A stretch of 64,000 bases of DNA from Paenibacillus piscarius (GCF_022234545.1 NZ_JAIEUI010000005.1:186001-250000); one strand, 5' to 3'. Numbered from the stretch's first letter, positions 43,717 through 52,546 are shown. Numbers and translations: made by a program. Notes: generated from the letters alone by a model not told the origin.

Positions 43717-43894
43717 CGGACTAAAAGGCCGTTATTTGTTCAAAAAGCAGCTTCCTGGAGTGTGGGCGGACTGAGAAGCGCTTATATGCGGCGTTGGTAT
43801 CTGAAATGAGGCGTCAGTGTGTAATTAAGCGATTCTGAGTCCGTTTGGTCAGCGTATTGGCTTGATTTGGTGCGAATAACGGAATCTCGGTCCG
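43717..43894. repeat. Cluster of four related 19-bp motifs in a 500-bp gene-free stretch
   Basis: Consensus CGGACTnAGAnnCGnTTAT. Two copies are direct (43717-43735, 43767-43785) and two are inverted (43825-43843, 43876-43894). Steps are 50, 58 and 51 bp. The stretch 43633-44002 has no convincing coding frame. The end contains a TATAAT-like -10 near 43960 that may serve the TerB operon. Confidence 0.6.
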
Positions 43895-44002
43895 GCACAG
43901 CAGCGGCGGGGTTGAGATTAGGACTGGAACGGCTGCATCTGCTGCCTGGGGTATATGATATAATGTGGGAATTACGAAGACTGACGGGTGGGGCGATGAA
44001 GC

Positions 44003-45619
44003 ATGGCTAAGGACAAGCAGGGGCTGCATTTCACGGAGCTGGTCTGGGAGAGCACGGAGCAGAATATGGCGGTACCGCCGCGCGGATCAGCCGGAGCGGA
44101 TCAGCCGAAGCCTAAGGCAGCCGCAGCGCAGAAGAAAGCAGAGAAGTCAGCGGTTCAGCTTCAGCTATGGGATATGGAGGAGAGTACTGAGCCGGTAACG
44201 ACTACGGAGAGCCAGTTCGTCCTGCGGGCCCGGGAGCTTGCGGACTATAAGGAGCCTGCGGCTTTGTTCGTCCCGTTCAAGAGCTATTGGCCGACCTACG
44301 GGCATATGACAGGGGCGCAGAGCCGCTGGTACTTTTTCTGGCGGGATGAGGTGCGGCAGGGGAGATACCCGAAGACGGATCTGTCTTATATTTTCCTGCA
44401 TACGTATGAGTTGATTAACGGTGTCGGCTGGGATGAGCCGCTGGATGGATACCGGCAGCTCAGCCTCCTCTGGGAAGCCTACCGGGACAACTACAAGCGT
44501 CTGGATCAGTATCTTGGCGGGTGGCTGGCGGATTTCTCTTTTGTACATAAGCTGGATATGCCGCTCTCGGAGATTGTGGCCCGCTCGCGCGGACTGGCCG
44601 GAGACTTGGCGGAGCTGGAGCTGGTCCGCTGTCTGACATCCGCCCCGGACCAGCTGAGCATTGAGGTGCTGAGTGTCATGTCGGATTATGATATCAGTAA
44701 GTCAAAGTTCTATACCGGTGAAGGAAAAGCGGCCGCAGAGAAGTATATTCCCCAGGTGGTGGCCTTAATTGATGCCTATGTGTCGCGGAAGCACGGCTCC
44801 AATCTGATTACGATGTTCCCTCCTGGCCCGCCGGTGATGCGTGAGCGGTATTTGTTCCGCAGCGCCGTATACGATATCTCGCTGTATGGCTATTCTGTTC
44901 TTGTGCCTGTCGTGCGGATCAGCAAGTCGCCTCCGCTGCGCAGCCTGATTACCCGCCTGTTCCGGCTGACGGAGAACAAGCTGCGCGCGCTTCTGGGATA
45001 CCGGGGAAGGCTGAAGGATATTAAGGTAGACGCGGATATGGACGAGCTGATTACCCGGTTCCTGGAACGTGAATTCCGCAAAGCAGAGCAGGAAGAGAAG
45101 GGACCGGCGGTGGTGATTGATCCGCAGAAGCTGGCACAGCTGGCGAATGACTCTGAGGTTGTTCGCTCGCTGCTGACGGTGGAAGAGTCTGAGGAGCTGG
45201 AGGGTGAAGGAGCGGGAGCAGAAATCCGGCATAATGAAGAGGTAAGAGTTGAAGCCTGGAATAATGAAGAGGCTGAAGCGGAGGCTCGGAATAATGAAGG
45301 AGTTAGCGCGGAAGCTTGGAATATATCGGAAGGACAAGGGGTGGTGGAGGCCAGCCTATCTGCCGCGGATAATGAAGCGGATGATTGGGTGATCTTCGCT
45401 TCTCTGCTGAGTCCGCTGCAGCGGGAGATTGTGCTTGCACTTGCCGAGCCAGACGGCGCAGCGAAGGCTGGACGGCTGGCGGCGGGAGCCGGAACGATGG
45501 CTGAACTGCTATATGATGAGATTAATGAGCTGGCCATGGACAGTCTGGGCGACCTGATTATCGACGGCGACGAGCTGACGGAAGAATGTATAATGATGCT
45601 TGACTATCTAAAGAGGTGA
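44003..45619 (+). CDS. TerB-N/TerB-C domain protein, first gene of a three-gene cassette
   Basis: 538-residue cytosolic protein. A basic, low-complexity start (about 20-55) leads to a TerB_N domain (about 85-290; LFVPFKSYWPTYGHMTGAQSRWYFFWRDEVRQGRYPKTDLSYIFLHTYELING is its signature region at 92-145). A helical domain follows, then an acidic linker (about 395-450) with an in-frame minisatellite, and a TerB_C-like end (WVIFASLLSPLQREIVLAL, ELAMDSLGDLIIDGDELTEEC). It is 7 bp from the ATPase gene. Genome-context work on such proteins has suggested DNA-processing or anti-phage roles, from memory and not verified. Confidence 0.8.
   Translation: MAKDKQGLHFTELVWESTEQNMAVPPRGSAGADQPKPKAAAAQKKAEKSAVQLQLWDMEESTEPVTTTESQFVLRARELADYKEPAALFVPFKSYWPTYGHMTGAQSRWYFFWRDEVRQGRYPKTDLSYIFLHTYELINGVGWDEPLDGYRQLSLLWEAYRDNYKRLDQYLGGWLADFSFVHKLDMPLSEIVARSRGLAGDLAELELVRCLTSAPDQLSIEVLSVMSDYDISKSKFYTGEGKAAAEKYIPQVVALIDAYVSRKHGSNLITMFPPGPPVMRERYLFRSAVYDISLYGYSVLVPVVRISKSPPLRSLITRLFRLTENKLRALLGYRGRLKDIKVDADMDELITRFLEREFRKAEQEEKGPAVVIDPQKLAQLANDSEVVRSLLTVEESEELEGEGAGAEIRHNEEVRVEAWNNEEAEAEARNNEGVSAEAWNISEGQGVVEASLSAADNEADDWVIFASLLSPLQREIVLALAEPDGAAKAGRLAAGAGTMAELLYDEINELAMDSLGDLIIDGDELTEECIMMLDYLKR
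45225..45320 (+). repeat. In-frame 30-bp minisatellite in the TerB protein linker
   Basis: Three consecutive 10-residue units, HNEEVRVEAW, NNEEAEAEAR and NNEGVSAEAW, encoded by about 30-bp near-repeats (AATAATGAAG...). The repeat keeps frame, so copy number can vary without breaking the gene. Confidence 0.8.
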
Positions 45620-45626
45620 ACACGCA

Positions 45627-46952
45627 ATGAACTCACTCAAAATACCGAAGCGGATGACCACCGCACTCGTGAATTCCCTGACAGCGGGGGTTGTGCCGCG
45701 GATTGGCCTGGAGCACATCGCTGTTGGCCGCCGGCCGGAGGTGGAAGCGATTCTCCGTGATATGGACAATATCGCCGAGGGCGGAGCCGCCTTCAAGCTG
45801 ATTACAGGCAAATTCGGCAGCGGCAAAAGCTTCCTGCTCCAGATCATCCGCAACTACGCGATGGACCGCGATTTTGTGGTCGCCGACGCCGACCTGTCGC
45901 CGGAGCGGCGCCTGGTCGGCACGAAGGGGCAGGGGCTGGCCACCTACCGTGAGCTGATGAGCCACCTCTCTACCAAGACCCGCCCGGATGGCGGGGCGCT
46001 GGAGATTATGCTGCAGAAGTGGATTATGACGCTCCAGCAGGCCGTAATGCAGGAGGAGGGCTACGGGCAAGGTGCGCCTGAGCTGGGCGGCCTTGTTGAG
46101 CAGCGCATCTATACTGTAGCCTCCGGGATGCGCGGGCTGGTGCATGGCTTCGACTTCGCCAAGGTGCTGGCTTCCTACTGGAACGGGCACCTGCTGGCGG
46201 ATGACGGGCTGAAGCAGGATGCGCTGCGCTGGCTGCGCGGGGAGTTCCCGACCCGGACGGATGCGCGGAAGGCGCTGGGAGTCGGCGTTATCATTGACGA
46301 TGACAATTGGTATGACTATATGAAGCTGTGGGCCGAATTCACCGGAGCGATCGGCTATAAGGGTCTGCTGCTGTTCATCGATGAAGGGGTCAACCTCTAC
46401 AAGATTACCAACAGCATCTCCCGTCAGAGCAATTACGAGAAGCTGCTGACGATGTTCAACGATACAATGCAGGGCAAGGCGGAACGGCTTGGCATCTTCA
46501 TCGGCGGGACCCCGCAGTTCGTAGAGGACCCCCGGCGCGGCTTGTTCAGCTATGAGGCCTTGCGCTCCCGGCTGGTGGCTGGCAGGTATGCTGAAGCCGG
46601 GCGGAACAACTTCACCGGGCCGATTATTGCGCTGGACATGCTCTCCCATGAGGAGATTCTGATTCTGCTCCAGAAGCTGCGGGACATTCACGCCCTGCAT
46701 TATGGATATGAAGCGGCGTTGACTCAGGAACAGCTTGTGCATTTCATGGAAGAAGCGGTCAACCGGCTCGGCGCGGATGAGCTGCTTACCGCACGCGAGG
46801 TGGTGCGCGACTTCATGGACCTGCTTCATACGCTGCACCAGCATCAGGATGTATCCTTTGAGAAGCTGGTCGGGGAACGGACTTCGCGCCCTGCTGAGCC
46901 GAAGGACAATGAGAATGAACTGGATGGATTCCTGGCGGAGTTCGACCTATGA
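45627..46952 (+). CDS. BrxD-like (DUF2791) P-loop ATPase, second gene of the cassette
   Basis: 441-residue AAA-type ATPase of the DUF2791/BrxD group. Walker A GKFGSGKSFLL is near residue 63, Walker B LLLFIDEGVNLYKI near 248, and a sensor region IFIGGTPQFVEDPRRGLFSYEALRSRL near 290-315. In BREX type 2 loci BrxD sits beside the BrxHI helicase, exactly the pair found here. AAAGAGGTGAAC precedes the ATG. The stop overlaps the helicase start by ATGA, so both are translated together. Its N-terminal IGLEHIAVGRRPEVEAIL is typical of the family. Confidence 0.85.
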   Translation: MNSLKIPKRMTTALVNSLTAGVVPRIGLEHIAVGRRPEVEAILRDMDNIAEGGAAFKLITGKFGSGKSFLLQIIRNYAMDRDFVVADADLSPERRLVGTKGQGLATYRELMSHLSTKTRPDGGALEIMLQKWIMTLQQAVMQEEGYGQGAPELGGLVEQRIYTVASGMRGLVHGFDFAKVLASYWNGHLLADDGLKQDALRWLRGEFPTRTDARKALGVGVIIDDDNWYDYMKLWAEFTGAIGYKGLLLFIDEGVNLYKITNSISRQSNYEKLLTMFNDTMQGKAERLGIFIGGTPQFVEDPRRGLFSYEALRSRLVAGRYAEAGRNNFTGPIIALDMLSHEEILILLQKLRDIHALHYGYEAALTQEQLVHFMEEAVNRLGADELLTAREVVRDFMDLLHTLHQHQDVSFEKLVGERTSRPAEPKDNENELDGFLAEFDL

Positions 46953-49156
46953 GCGATAACCCGTTCTACCGGCTGGCACCGTTCATTAAGGAATTCATCT
47001 ACAAGAACCGCTGGGATACGCTGCGCGAGGCGCAGGTCGATGCCTGCCGCGTGCTGTTCGACACGCCGCATCATCTGCTGATTGCCTCGGGGACCGCTTC
47101 AGGCAAGACGGAGGCAGCGTTCTTCCCGGCGCTGACAGAGCTGTATGAGCGCCCCTCCGCCTCCGTTGGCATTCTGTATATCGCGCCGCTGAAAGCGCTG
47201 ATTAACGACCAGTTCGCACGCCTGAACGATCTGCTGCGCGAGGGCAACATCCCAGTCTGGCACTGGCACGGGGATGTGCCGCAGGCGGATAAGACGAAGC
47301 TGATGCAGAACCCTTCCGGGGTGCTGCAGATCACCCCGGAATCGCTGGAGGGCCTGCTGATGAACCGCCCGAATGCGATTCCGGCGCTGTTCCATGACCT
47401 GCGCTTCATCATCATTGATGAAGTCCATGCGTTCATGGGTGCCGACCGCGGTATTCAGGTGCTGAGCCAGCTGGCGAGGATCTCGCGGATGGCGGGCTGT
47501 TATCCGCGGCGCGTCGGCCTCTCGGCGACCTTGAGCGACTACGCCTCCGTCACGGAGTGGCTGGCGGCAGGATCGCGCGAGAGCGTGGAGGTCAGCGCTC
47601 CGCAGGGCGGGCGCAAGCTGCGGCTGAGCGTGGAGCATTTCTCATTCCCGGATGCACGGAATGAGCAGGAGGCCGAGCACCTGGAGCAGGCGCGACAGGC
47701 GTATTACGGGTTCATCTACGATCACACGCATGTCAAGAAAGCGTTGATCTTCACGAATAGCCGCTCCGACGCCGAAGAGGCGATTCTGGAGATGCGGCGC
47801 ATTGCCGCCAAGCGCAGCGAGCGGGATGTCTTCCATGTGCATCATGGAAGCATCTCCGCGATGCTGCGCGAGGAGACGGAGGCCGCGCTCAAGCAGGGCG
47901 CGGGGCCAGCTGTGGCGGCGGCGACGCTGACGCTGGAGCTTGGCATTGATCTGGGCGAGCTGGACCGGGTGCTGCAGCTCGGCGCGCCCTACAGCTGCGC
48001 GAGCTTCGTGCAGCGGCTGGGCCGTTCGGGGCGGCGCGGGGATGCCGCCTCGGAGATGGTCTTTGTCACGCCCGAGGAGGAGGACGAAGAGGCGCAGCTG
48101 CCCGCGCGGATGCCGTGGACGCTGCTGCGGGCCATTGCCGTGATTGAGCTGTATGTGCGCGAGAAATGGGTGGAACCGCTGGCTGTGCGCCAGCTGCCGG
48201 TAGGGCTGTTATACCATCAGACGATGAGCATCCTGAAGAGTATGGGGGAAGCGGAGCCGGAGGAGCTGAAGGAGGCGGTGCTGAGCCTGCCGTCCTTCCG
48301 GAGCATTGAGCCTGCGGACTATGATGCCTTCTTGGAATATATGCTGGGTATGGGGCATATTGAGAAGATGGATGAGGGCAGCCTCTTAATCGGCTTGGCC
48401 GGAGAGAAGATCGTCAACAATTTCCGTTTCTACGCCGTGTTCAAGGATGACGAAGAGCATGTCGTCTATAACGGCACCGAGGAGATCGGATCGATTACTA
48501 CTGTACCGCCGCCCGGCTACTGCTTCACCCTGGCGGGTAAGCTCTGGAAGGTGGAAGAGGTCGACAACCGCCACAAGGCCGTCTATGTCAAAGGCTCACG
48601 CGGCAAAGTAGACACCTTATGGCTGGGTGCGGGTGGCGATGTTCATACCCGGATTATGACCAAGATCCGGGAGGTGCTTGGCTCTACGGTGCTGTATCCT
48701 TACCTTGCGCCAAGCGCTGCCGCCAGACTGGAACGGGCCCGGAGACTCGCGAAGGAGAGCGGCCTCTTAACTCGTCCGGTGCTGCCGGCCGGAGGAGACT
48801 CGATGTTCATCCTGCCGTGGGCCGGCAGCCGCCAGTTCCGAACCCTGGAACGCCTGCTGAAGAACAATCTGAAGGGTCCGCTGGACCTGCGCTCTGTCAT
48901 GCCGATGGAGCCGTATTATATGGTCGTTGCAGGCAAGACAGAAGCCGAAGAGCTGGAGGAGGCGATCATCGCCGAAGCCACAGCAGCTACAGATGCCTTG
49001 GCGCTGCTTGGCCCGGATGAAGCCCCGTATCTCGGCAAATACGATGAGTTCATCCCGCATGACCTGCTGCGTAAGGCTTTTTCGCTCGACGGGCTGGATG
49101 TTCCCGGCCTGCTCAATGTAATCAAGCAGTGGAGGCAGCCGCCTGCACAGACGTAG
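46949..49156 (+). CDS. Lhr/BrxHI-like DEAD/DEAH SF2 helicase, third gene of the cassette
   Basis: 735-residue helicase. Motif I is ASGTASGKTEAAF (about 47-58), Ia APLKALINDQ, Ib TPESLEGLL, motif II DEVHAF (about 158), motif III LSATLSD, IV IFTNSRSDAEE, V TLTLELGIDLGELDRVLQLG and VI QRLGRSGRRGD. An Lhr-like C-terminal region follows, with a large beta-rich part (about 500-600). It resembles the DUF1998-free Lhr/BrxHI group. It probably translocates on DNA with the ATPase. No nuclease domain is visible in it. Confidence 0.88.
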   Translation: MSDNPFYRLAPFIKEFIYKNRWDTLREAQVDACRVLFDTPHHLLIASGTASGKTEAAFFPALTELYERPSASVGILYIAPLKALINDQFARLNDLLREGNIPVWHWHGDVPQADKTKLMQNPSGVLQITPESLEGLLMNRPNAIPALFHDLRFIIIDEVHAFMGADRGIQVLSQLARISRMAGCYPRRVGLSATLSDYASVTEWLAAGSRESVEVSAPQGGRKLRLSVEHFSFPDARNEQEAEHLEQARQAYYGFIYDHTHVKKALIFTNSRSDAEEAILEMRRIAAKRSERDVFHVHHGSISAMLREETEAALKQGAGPAVAAATLTLELGIDLGELDRVLQLGAPYSCASFVQRLGRSGRRGDAASEMVFVTPEEEDEEAQLPARMPWTLLRAIAVIELYVREKWVEPLAVRQLPVGLLYHQTMSILKSMGEAEPEELKEAVLSLPSFRSIEPADYDAFLEYMLGMGHIEKMDEGSLLIGLAGEKIVNNFRFYAVFKDDEEHVVYNGTEEIGSITTVPPPGYCFTLAGKLWKVEEVDNRHKAVYVKGSRGKVDTLWLGAGGDVHTRIMTKIREVLGSTVLYPYLAPSAAARLERARRLAKESGLLTRPVLPAGGDSMFILPWAGSRQFRTLERLLKNNLKGPLDLRSVMPMEPYYMVVAGKTEAEELEEAIIAEATAATDALALLGPDEAPYLGKYDEFIPHDLLRKAFSLDGLDVPGLLNVIKQWRQPPAQT

Positions 49157-49243
49157 AACAGTTTAGCCCTCTTTTGCGTGGATCGTAGAGAGGGCTTTGC
49201 TTGTTGTTTAGGGAATTATGATTCTCTTCTGACGTGGATAAGG

Positions 49244-49540
49244 TGTGCATATGAAAAACCGAAGACAATGGGCGAGCGGCGGGTGTGTGGGTCTAATGTA
49301 TGTGAAAAACAGCATACATTGGGCTCGCTGAAGGCGTAGGGGTCAAATGTATGTGGAAAACAGTATACAATAGACTCGCTTAAGGCGCATGGGTCAGAAT
49401 GTATGTGGAAAACAGCATACATTGGGCTCACTGAAGGCGCATGGGGCCAAATGTATGTGGAAAACAGTATACAATAGGCTCGCTGAAGGCGCGTGGAGCG
49501 AATGTATGCGACAGTCGATCCTATTGGGACCCGGCTGCCC
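49244..49540 (+). repeat. Array of six 51-52 bp hairpin repeats downstream of the helicase
   Basis: Unit starts are at about 49244 (degenerate), 49295, 49346, 49398, 49450 and 49501 (degenerate). Each good unit starts with AATGTATGTGGAAAACAG, then CATACATTGGGCTC (type A) or TATACAATAGRCTC (type B), and ends GCTGAAGGCGCATGGGGTC-like. A and B units alternate, which suggests duplication of a 103-bp dimer. AATGTATG/CATACATT forms an 8-bp stem with a 10-base loop. The 49157-49572 gap holds no gene. Confidence 0.9.
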
Positions 49541-49572
49541 TTTTTAACAACCCTAAACGAGGTGACAGAATA

Positions 49573-50013
49573 ATGAGCTCCGCTCCACACGCAAGACTCG
49601 CAACCGCAACCGATGCTGAAGCGCTGTCCAGACTGAATCAGGAATTTAACGGCGGCGCACTAAGGCCTCCAGCGAAGATCATTGAGCATTTACATACCAA
49701 CCGTAACGAGCTGATAGCCGTAGCGGAGCTGAACGGTGCTATCGTAGGTTTTGGCTGCGCCCAGAGCCTCTATTCCTTCTGCTATGATGAGCCTTTCGGT
49801 GAAATCAGTGAACTTTACGTAGAACAAGCTGCCCGTAGAAAAGGGGTGGCCCTCACCATTATGGACTGTCTGGAAGAGAACCTCCGGGAACGCGGAGTGA
49901 CACACATTCGCATATTAACCGGAAGAAGGAACGCCGCCGCCATCAGCCTATATGAGCATTGCCATTATGTTCAAGACGATGAACAGTTACTGGAGAAACG
50001 GCTCCAATTATAA
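49573..50013 (+). CDS. GNAT-family N-acetyltransferase
   Basis: 146-residue acetyltransferase. Motif A is YVEQAARRKGVALTIMDCLEENL, followed by ILTGRRNAAAISLYEHCHY. The frame is open upstream through the repeat array, but the ATG at 49573 follows GAGGTGA and gives the standard length. Substrate unknown. I see no link to the cassette upstream except proximity. Confidence 0.87.
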   Translation: MSSAPHARLATATDAEALSRLNQEFNGGALRPPAKIIEHLHTNRNELIAVAELNGAIVGFGCAQSLYSFCYDEPFGEISELYVEQAARRKGVALTIMDCLEENLRERGVTHIRILTGRRNAAAISLYEHCHYVQDDEQLLEKRLQL

Positions 50014-50115
50014 CCATACCTAGAAAAAACAAACCTTTCTCCTGCAGTTCCTACCTTGCCCGAACCGCTCCTCACGCTGATAATTAACTTATCACGTTAG
50101 AGGGGGCATTCATTT

Positions 50116-51492
50116 ATGGTCAACAGAAAAATGAAGCAGACAGCCACCGTCGCATTCACCGCAGTGATGGCGCTAAGCCTTGCCGCATGCGGGAATTCGA
50201 ACAGCAACACAGGCGCGGACAAGAAGGACAACGCCGCAACGAACGCCGCCACCGGAAGCGGGAATGCCAAAGCTACTGACGCGCCAAGCGACAAAAAGGT
50301 AACGCTTACTTTCCAGAACATCTATCCCGACCCGGCGACACCCAACTACAAAATGATCCGTGAGCTGACCGACGCGTACATGAAGGAGCATCCGAATGTC
50401 ACAATTGAGCTGGATACGCTGAACACCGACCAGCAGAAGGTGAAGCTGAAGACACAGGCGGCGTCCAAGGAGGTGCCGGACATCACCATCGTTAACCCGG
50501 CGGCCCAGATGAAGCCGTTCGTCGATGCCGGCCTGCTCGCTCCGCTGAACGACATGCTGGAGCAGAATGGCCTGAAGGATACCTACCAGAAGGGGCTGCT
50601 GGATTACTACAGCTTCGACAATAATGTATACGCTATCCCGGACGGCAACAACATTGAAGTGGTGTACTACAACAAAGACCTGTTCGCCCAGGCCGGAATC
50701 GCCGCTCCGCCGACGACCTTTGAGGAGATGCTGAAGGATGTCAAGATCCTGAAGGATAAAGGCATTACGCCGCTGGCCATCGGCGAGAAGGATTCCTGGA
50801 CCGGTTCGTTCCTGTTCATGAACATTCTGCTCCGCACCAACGGCGGCCCCGGCTTCCTGAAGGATGTCATCGACGGCAAAAAGACCTTCGAAGACCCGGC
50901 CTTCATTGAAGCGGTAGATGCCTTCCAGGCGCTGGTTCAGGCAGGCGCATTCCCGGATGGCGCAACCTCGATTGATGCTACAGCCGGCGGCAACATCTTC
51001 AGAACAGGCAAAGCTGCCATGTGGTGCATCGGCTCCTGGGAGACCGGCGCGATTGACGCCTCCGCTGTAGCGGGTAAGGTAGGGGCCTTCCAGTTCCCGA
51101 CCGTTAACGGCAAGGGCGACCCCAACGAATTCATGCTTGCCCCCGGCAGCGCCTTCGCCATATCGGCGAACAGCGAGCATCTGCCGGAAGCCAAGGACTT
51201 CCTGAACTTCTTCGGCACCCAGTATCCCAAGAAGCAATTCGAGCTGAAGAATGCGGTAGGGATCGGCCAAAAGGTAGACGGAGACCTTAAGGCAGCCGGT
51301 TACTCCGATCTGGCGGTTAATATTGCCGGACTGTTCAACCAGGTGAAGGGCGGAGACCTGGCCTTCGATAACACAATGAACCCGGCTACAGCCCAAGTCC
51401 ACCTTAGCAGCATTCAGAACCTGTTCGTGCAGAAGATGGATTCCGCTGCGGTAGCGAAGGAGCACCAGGCTGCTTTTGAAGCCAACAAATAA
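50116..51492 (+). CDS. Carbohydrate ABC transporter binding lipoprotein (family 1)
   Basis: 458-residue extracellular solute-binding protein. The signal peptide ends in LSLAACG (Cys about 25), then an Asn/Ala-rich linker. The SBP_bac_1 domain shows LTFQNIYPDPATPNYKMIRE, KEVPDITIVNPAAQMKPFVDAGLLAPL, YAIPDGNNIEVVYYNKDLFA and GKAAMWCIGSWETGA. The sugar is unknown. AGAGGGGGC precedes the ATG. First of three transporter genes that lack their own ATPase, as is usual when a shared MsmX-type ATPase is used. Confidence 0.92.
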   Translation: MVNRKMKQTATVAFTAVMALSLAACGNSNSNTGADKKDNAATNAATGSGNAKATDAPSDKKVTLTFQNIYPDPATPNYKMIRELTDAYMKEHPNVTIELDTLNTDQQKVKLKTQAASKEVPDITIVNPAAQMKPFVDAGLLAPLNDMLEQNGLKDTYQKGLLDYYSFDNNVYAIPDGNNIEVVYYNKDLFAQAGIAAPPTTFEEMLKDVKILKDKGITPLAIGEKDSWTGSFLFMNILLRTNGGPGFLKDVIDGKKTFEDPAFIEAVDAFQALVQAGAFPDGATSIDATAGGNIFRTGKAAMWCIGSWETGAIDASAVAGKVGAFQFPTVNGKGDPNEFMLAPGSAFAISANSEHLPEAKDFLNFFGTQYPKKQFELKNAVGIGQKVDGDLKAAGYSDLAVNIAGLFNQVKGGDLAFDNTMNPATAQVHLSSIQNLFVQKMDSAAVAKEHQAAFEANK

Positions 51493-51512
51493 GCCTGTCC
51501 TATAGCATGCTT

Positions 51513-51555
51513 CCCGATGCGAAGCCGCCTCCCTGCTTGCTTCGCATCGGGTTTG
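51513..51555 (+). terminator. Terminator/attenuator after the binding-protein gene
   Basis: CCCGATGCGAAG / CTTCGCATCGGG perfect 12-bp stem followed by TTTG. It likely sets the ratio of binding protein to permeases. Confidence 0.8.
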
Positions 51556-51637
51556 TCATGCTCATTTTATAAATTAATGACATTAATGATTAATCTAATT
51601 AACAGATAAAGAATCTGCTAGATAGGAGGCGGGAAAG

Positions 51638-52528
51638 ATGAAAGTCCTTAAGGTGCCGGCACGCACAATCGCTGCCTTCATCGTGCCATGTCTGCTGTTG
51701 TATGTGTGCCTGGTATTCGTTCCGATTCTGGTTTCATTCTTTACAGGCTTGCTGAAATGGGACGGCTTGACTTCTTCGCAGTTTGTCGGCTTCGGCAATT
51801 TCAAGGAGATGTTCTGGCATGATCCGGTGTTCTGGCCCTCTGTGCGGAGAACCCTGCTGTATGCGGTCGCCTCGATGCTGGAGATTCCGCTCTGTCTGGG
51901 CATGGCCATTCTGCTGAACCGCTATGTGCGCAAGGGAAATACGCTGGTGTCGATCTACTTCACGCCAGTGATCCTGTCGGTCGTCATTATCGGACAACTC
52001 TGGAAAACGATCTACAATCCCACCTCCATGGGAGGAATGCTGAACGGTGTGCTCGTCTCCCTGGGCCTGGAGAGCTGGACCCACAACTGGCTGACGGAGC
52101 CTGCTATCGCCATGTATGCTCTGTATCTGGTGTCCCTGTGGCAATACTTCGGCTACCATCTGCTGATCCAGTATACCGGGGTACAGAACATCCCTGATGA
52201 GCTGTACGAAGCGGCCAAAATCGACGGGGCAGACGGCTTCAAGGCCGACCGTTATATCACCCTTCCGCTGATCGTGCCCATTTTCAAAATATCCATCATT
52301 CTGGCCTTTATCGGCTCCCTGCAGGCCTTCGATCTGGTCATGGTCATGACTGGCGGCGGGCCCGCACATGCTACAGATGTTATCTCCACCCACATGTACA
52401 ACAGCTCGTTCCTGTCCTTCAAATACGGCTACGGCAGCGCGATTGCCACGTTCCTGGTTGTCGTCTGTCTGCTCTTCACCGGGATCATTAACACGATCTT
52501 CAACCGGCTGGAGCGCAAATTCAACTAG
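51638..52528 (+). CDS. Sugar ABC transporter permease (MalF/UgpA-type)
   Basis: 296-residue permease with six helices. The EAA loop is ELYEAAKIDGADGFKADRYITLPLIVPIF, and LKWDGLTSSQFVGFGNFKEMF and MTGGGPAHATDVISTHMYN are typical of the N-type subunit. AGGAGGCGGG precedes the ATG. It pairs with the next gene 18 bp later. Confidence 0.93.
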   Translation: MKVLKVPARTIAAFIVPCLLLYVCLVFVPILVSFFTGLLKWDGLTSSQFVGFGNFKEMFWHDPVFWPSVRRTLLYAVASMLEIPLCLGMAILLNRYVRKGNTLVSIYFTPVILSVVIIGQLWKTIYNPTSMGGMLNGVLVSLGLESWTHNWLTEPAIAMYALYLVSLWQYFGYHLLIQYTGVQNIPDELYEAAKIDGADGFKADRYITLPLIVPIFKISIILAFIGSLQAFDLVMVMTGGGPAHATDVISTHMYNSSFLSFKYGYGSAIATFLVVVCLLFTGIINTIFNRLERKFN

Positions 52529-52546
52529 CAAAGGAGTGCGCGGACC

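Noticed and set aside
45633..46844. 403-residue open frame antisense to the BrxD-like gene
   Set aside because: High-GC coding sequence commonly leaves antisense frames open; the sense strand has full Walker motifs and good ribosome sites.
44003..49156. Complete BREX locus
   Set aside because: Only the ATPase and helicase resemble BREX type 2 parts; no pglZ, pglX/pglW, brxC or methyltransferase is present.
49244..49540. CRISPR array
   Set aside because: The whole 51-52 bp unit repeats, with no unique spacers, and no cas genes are nearby.
49216..49590. Open frame antisense through the repeat array with repeated peptide units
   Set aside because: The repeat unit alternates 51 and 52 bp, so the frame is kept by chance and the units do not conserve one peptide phase.
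50173..51465. 430-residue open frame antisense to the sugar-binding protein gene
   Set aside because: Shadow frame of a clear family 1 binding lipoprotein; no ribosome site or recognised domain.
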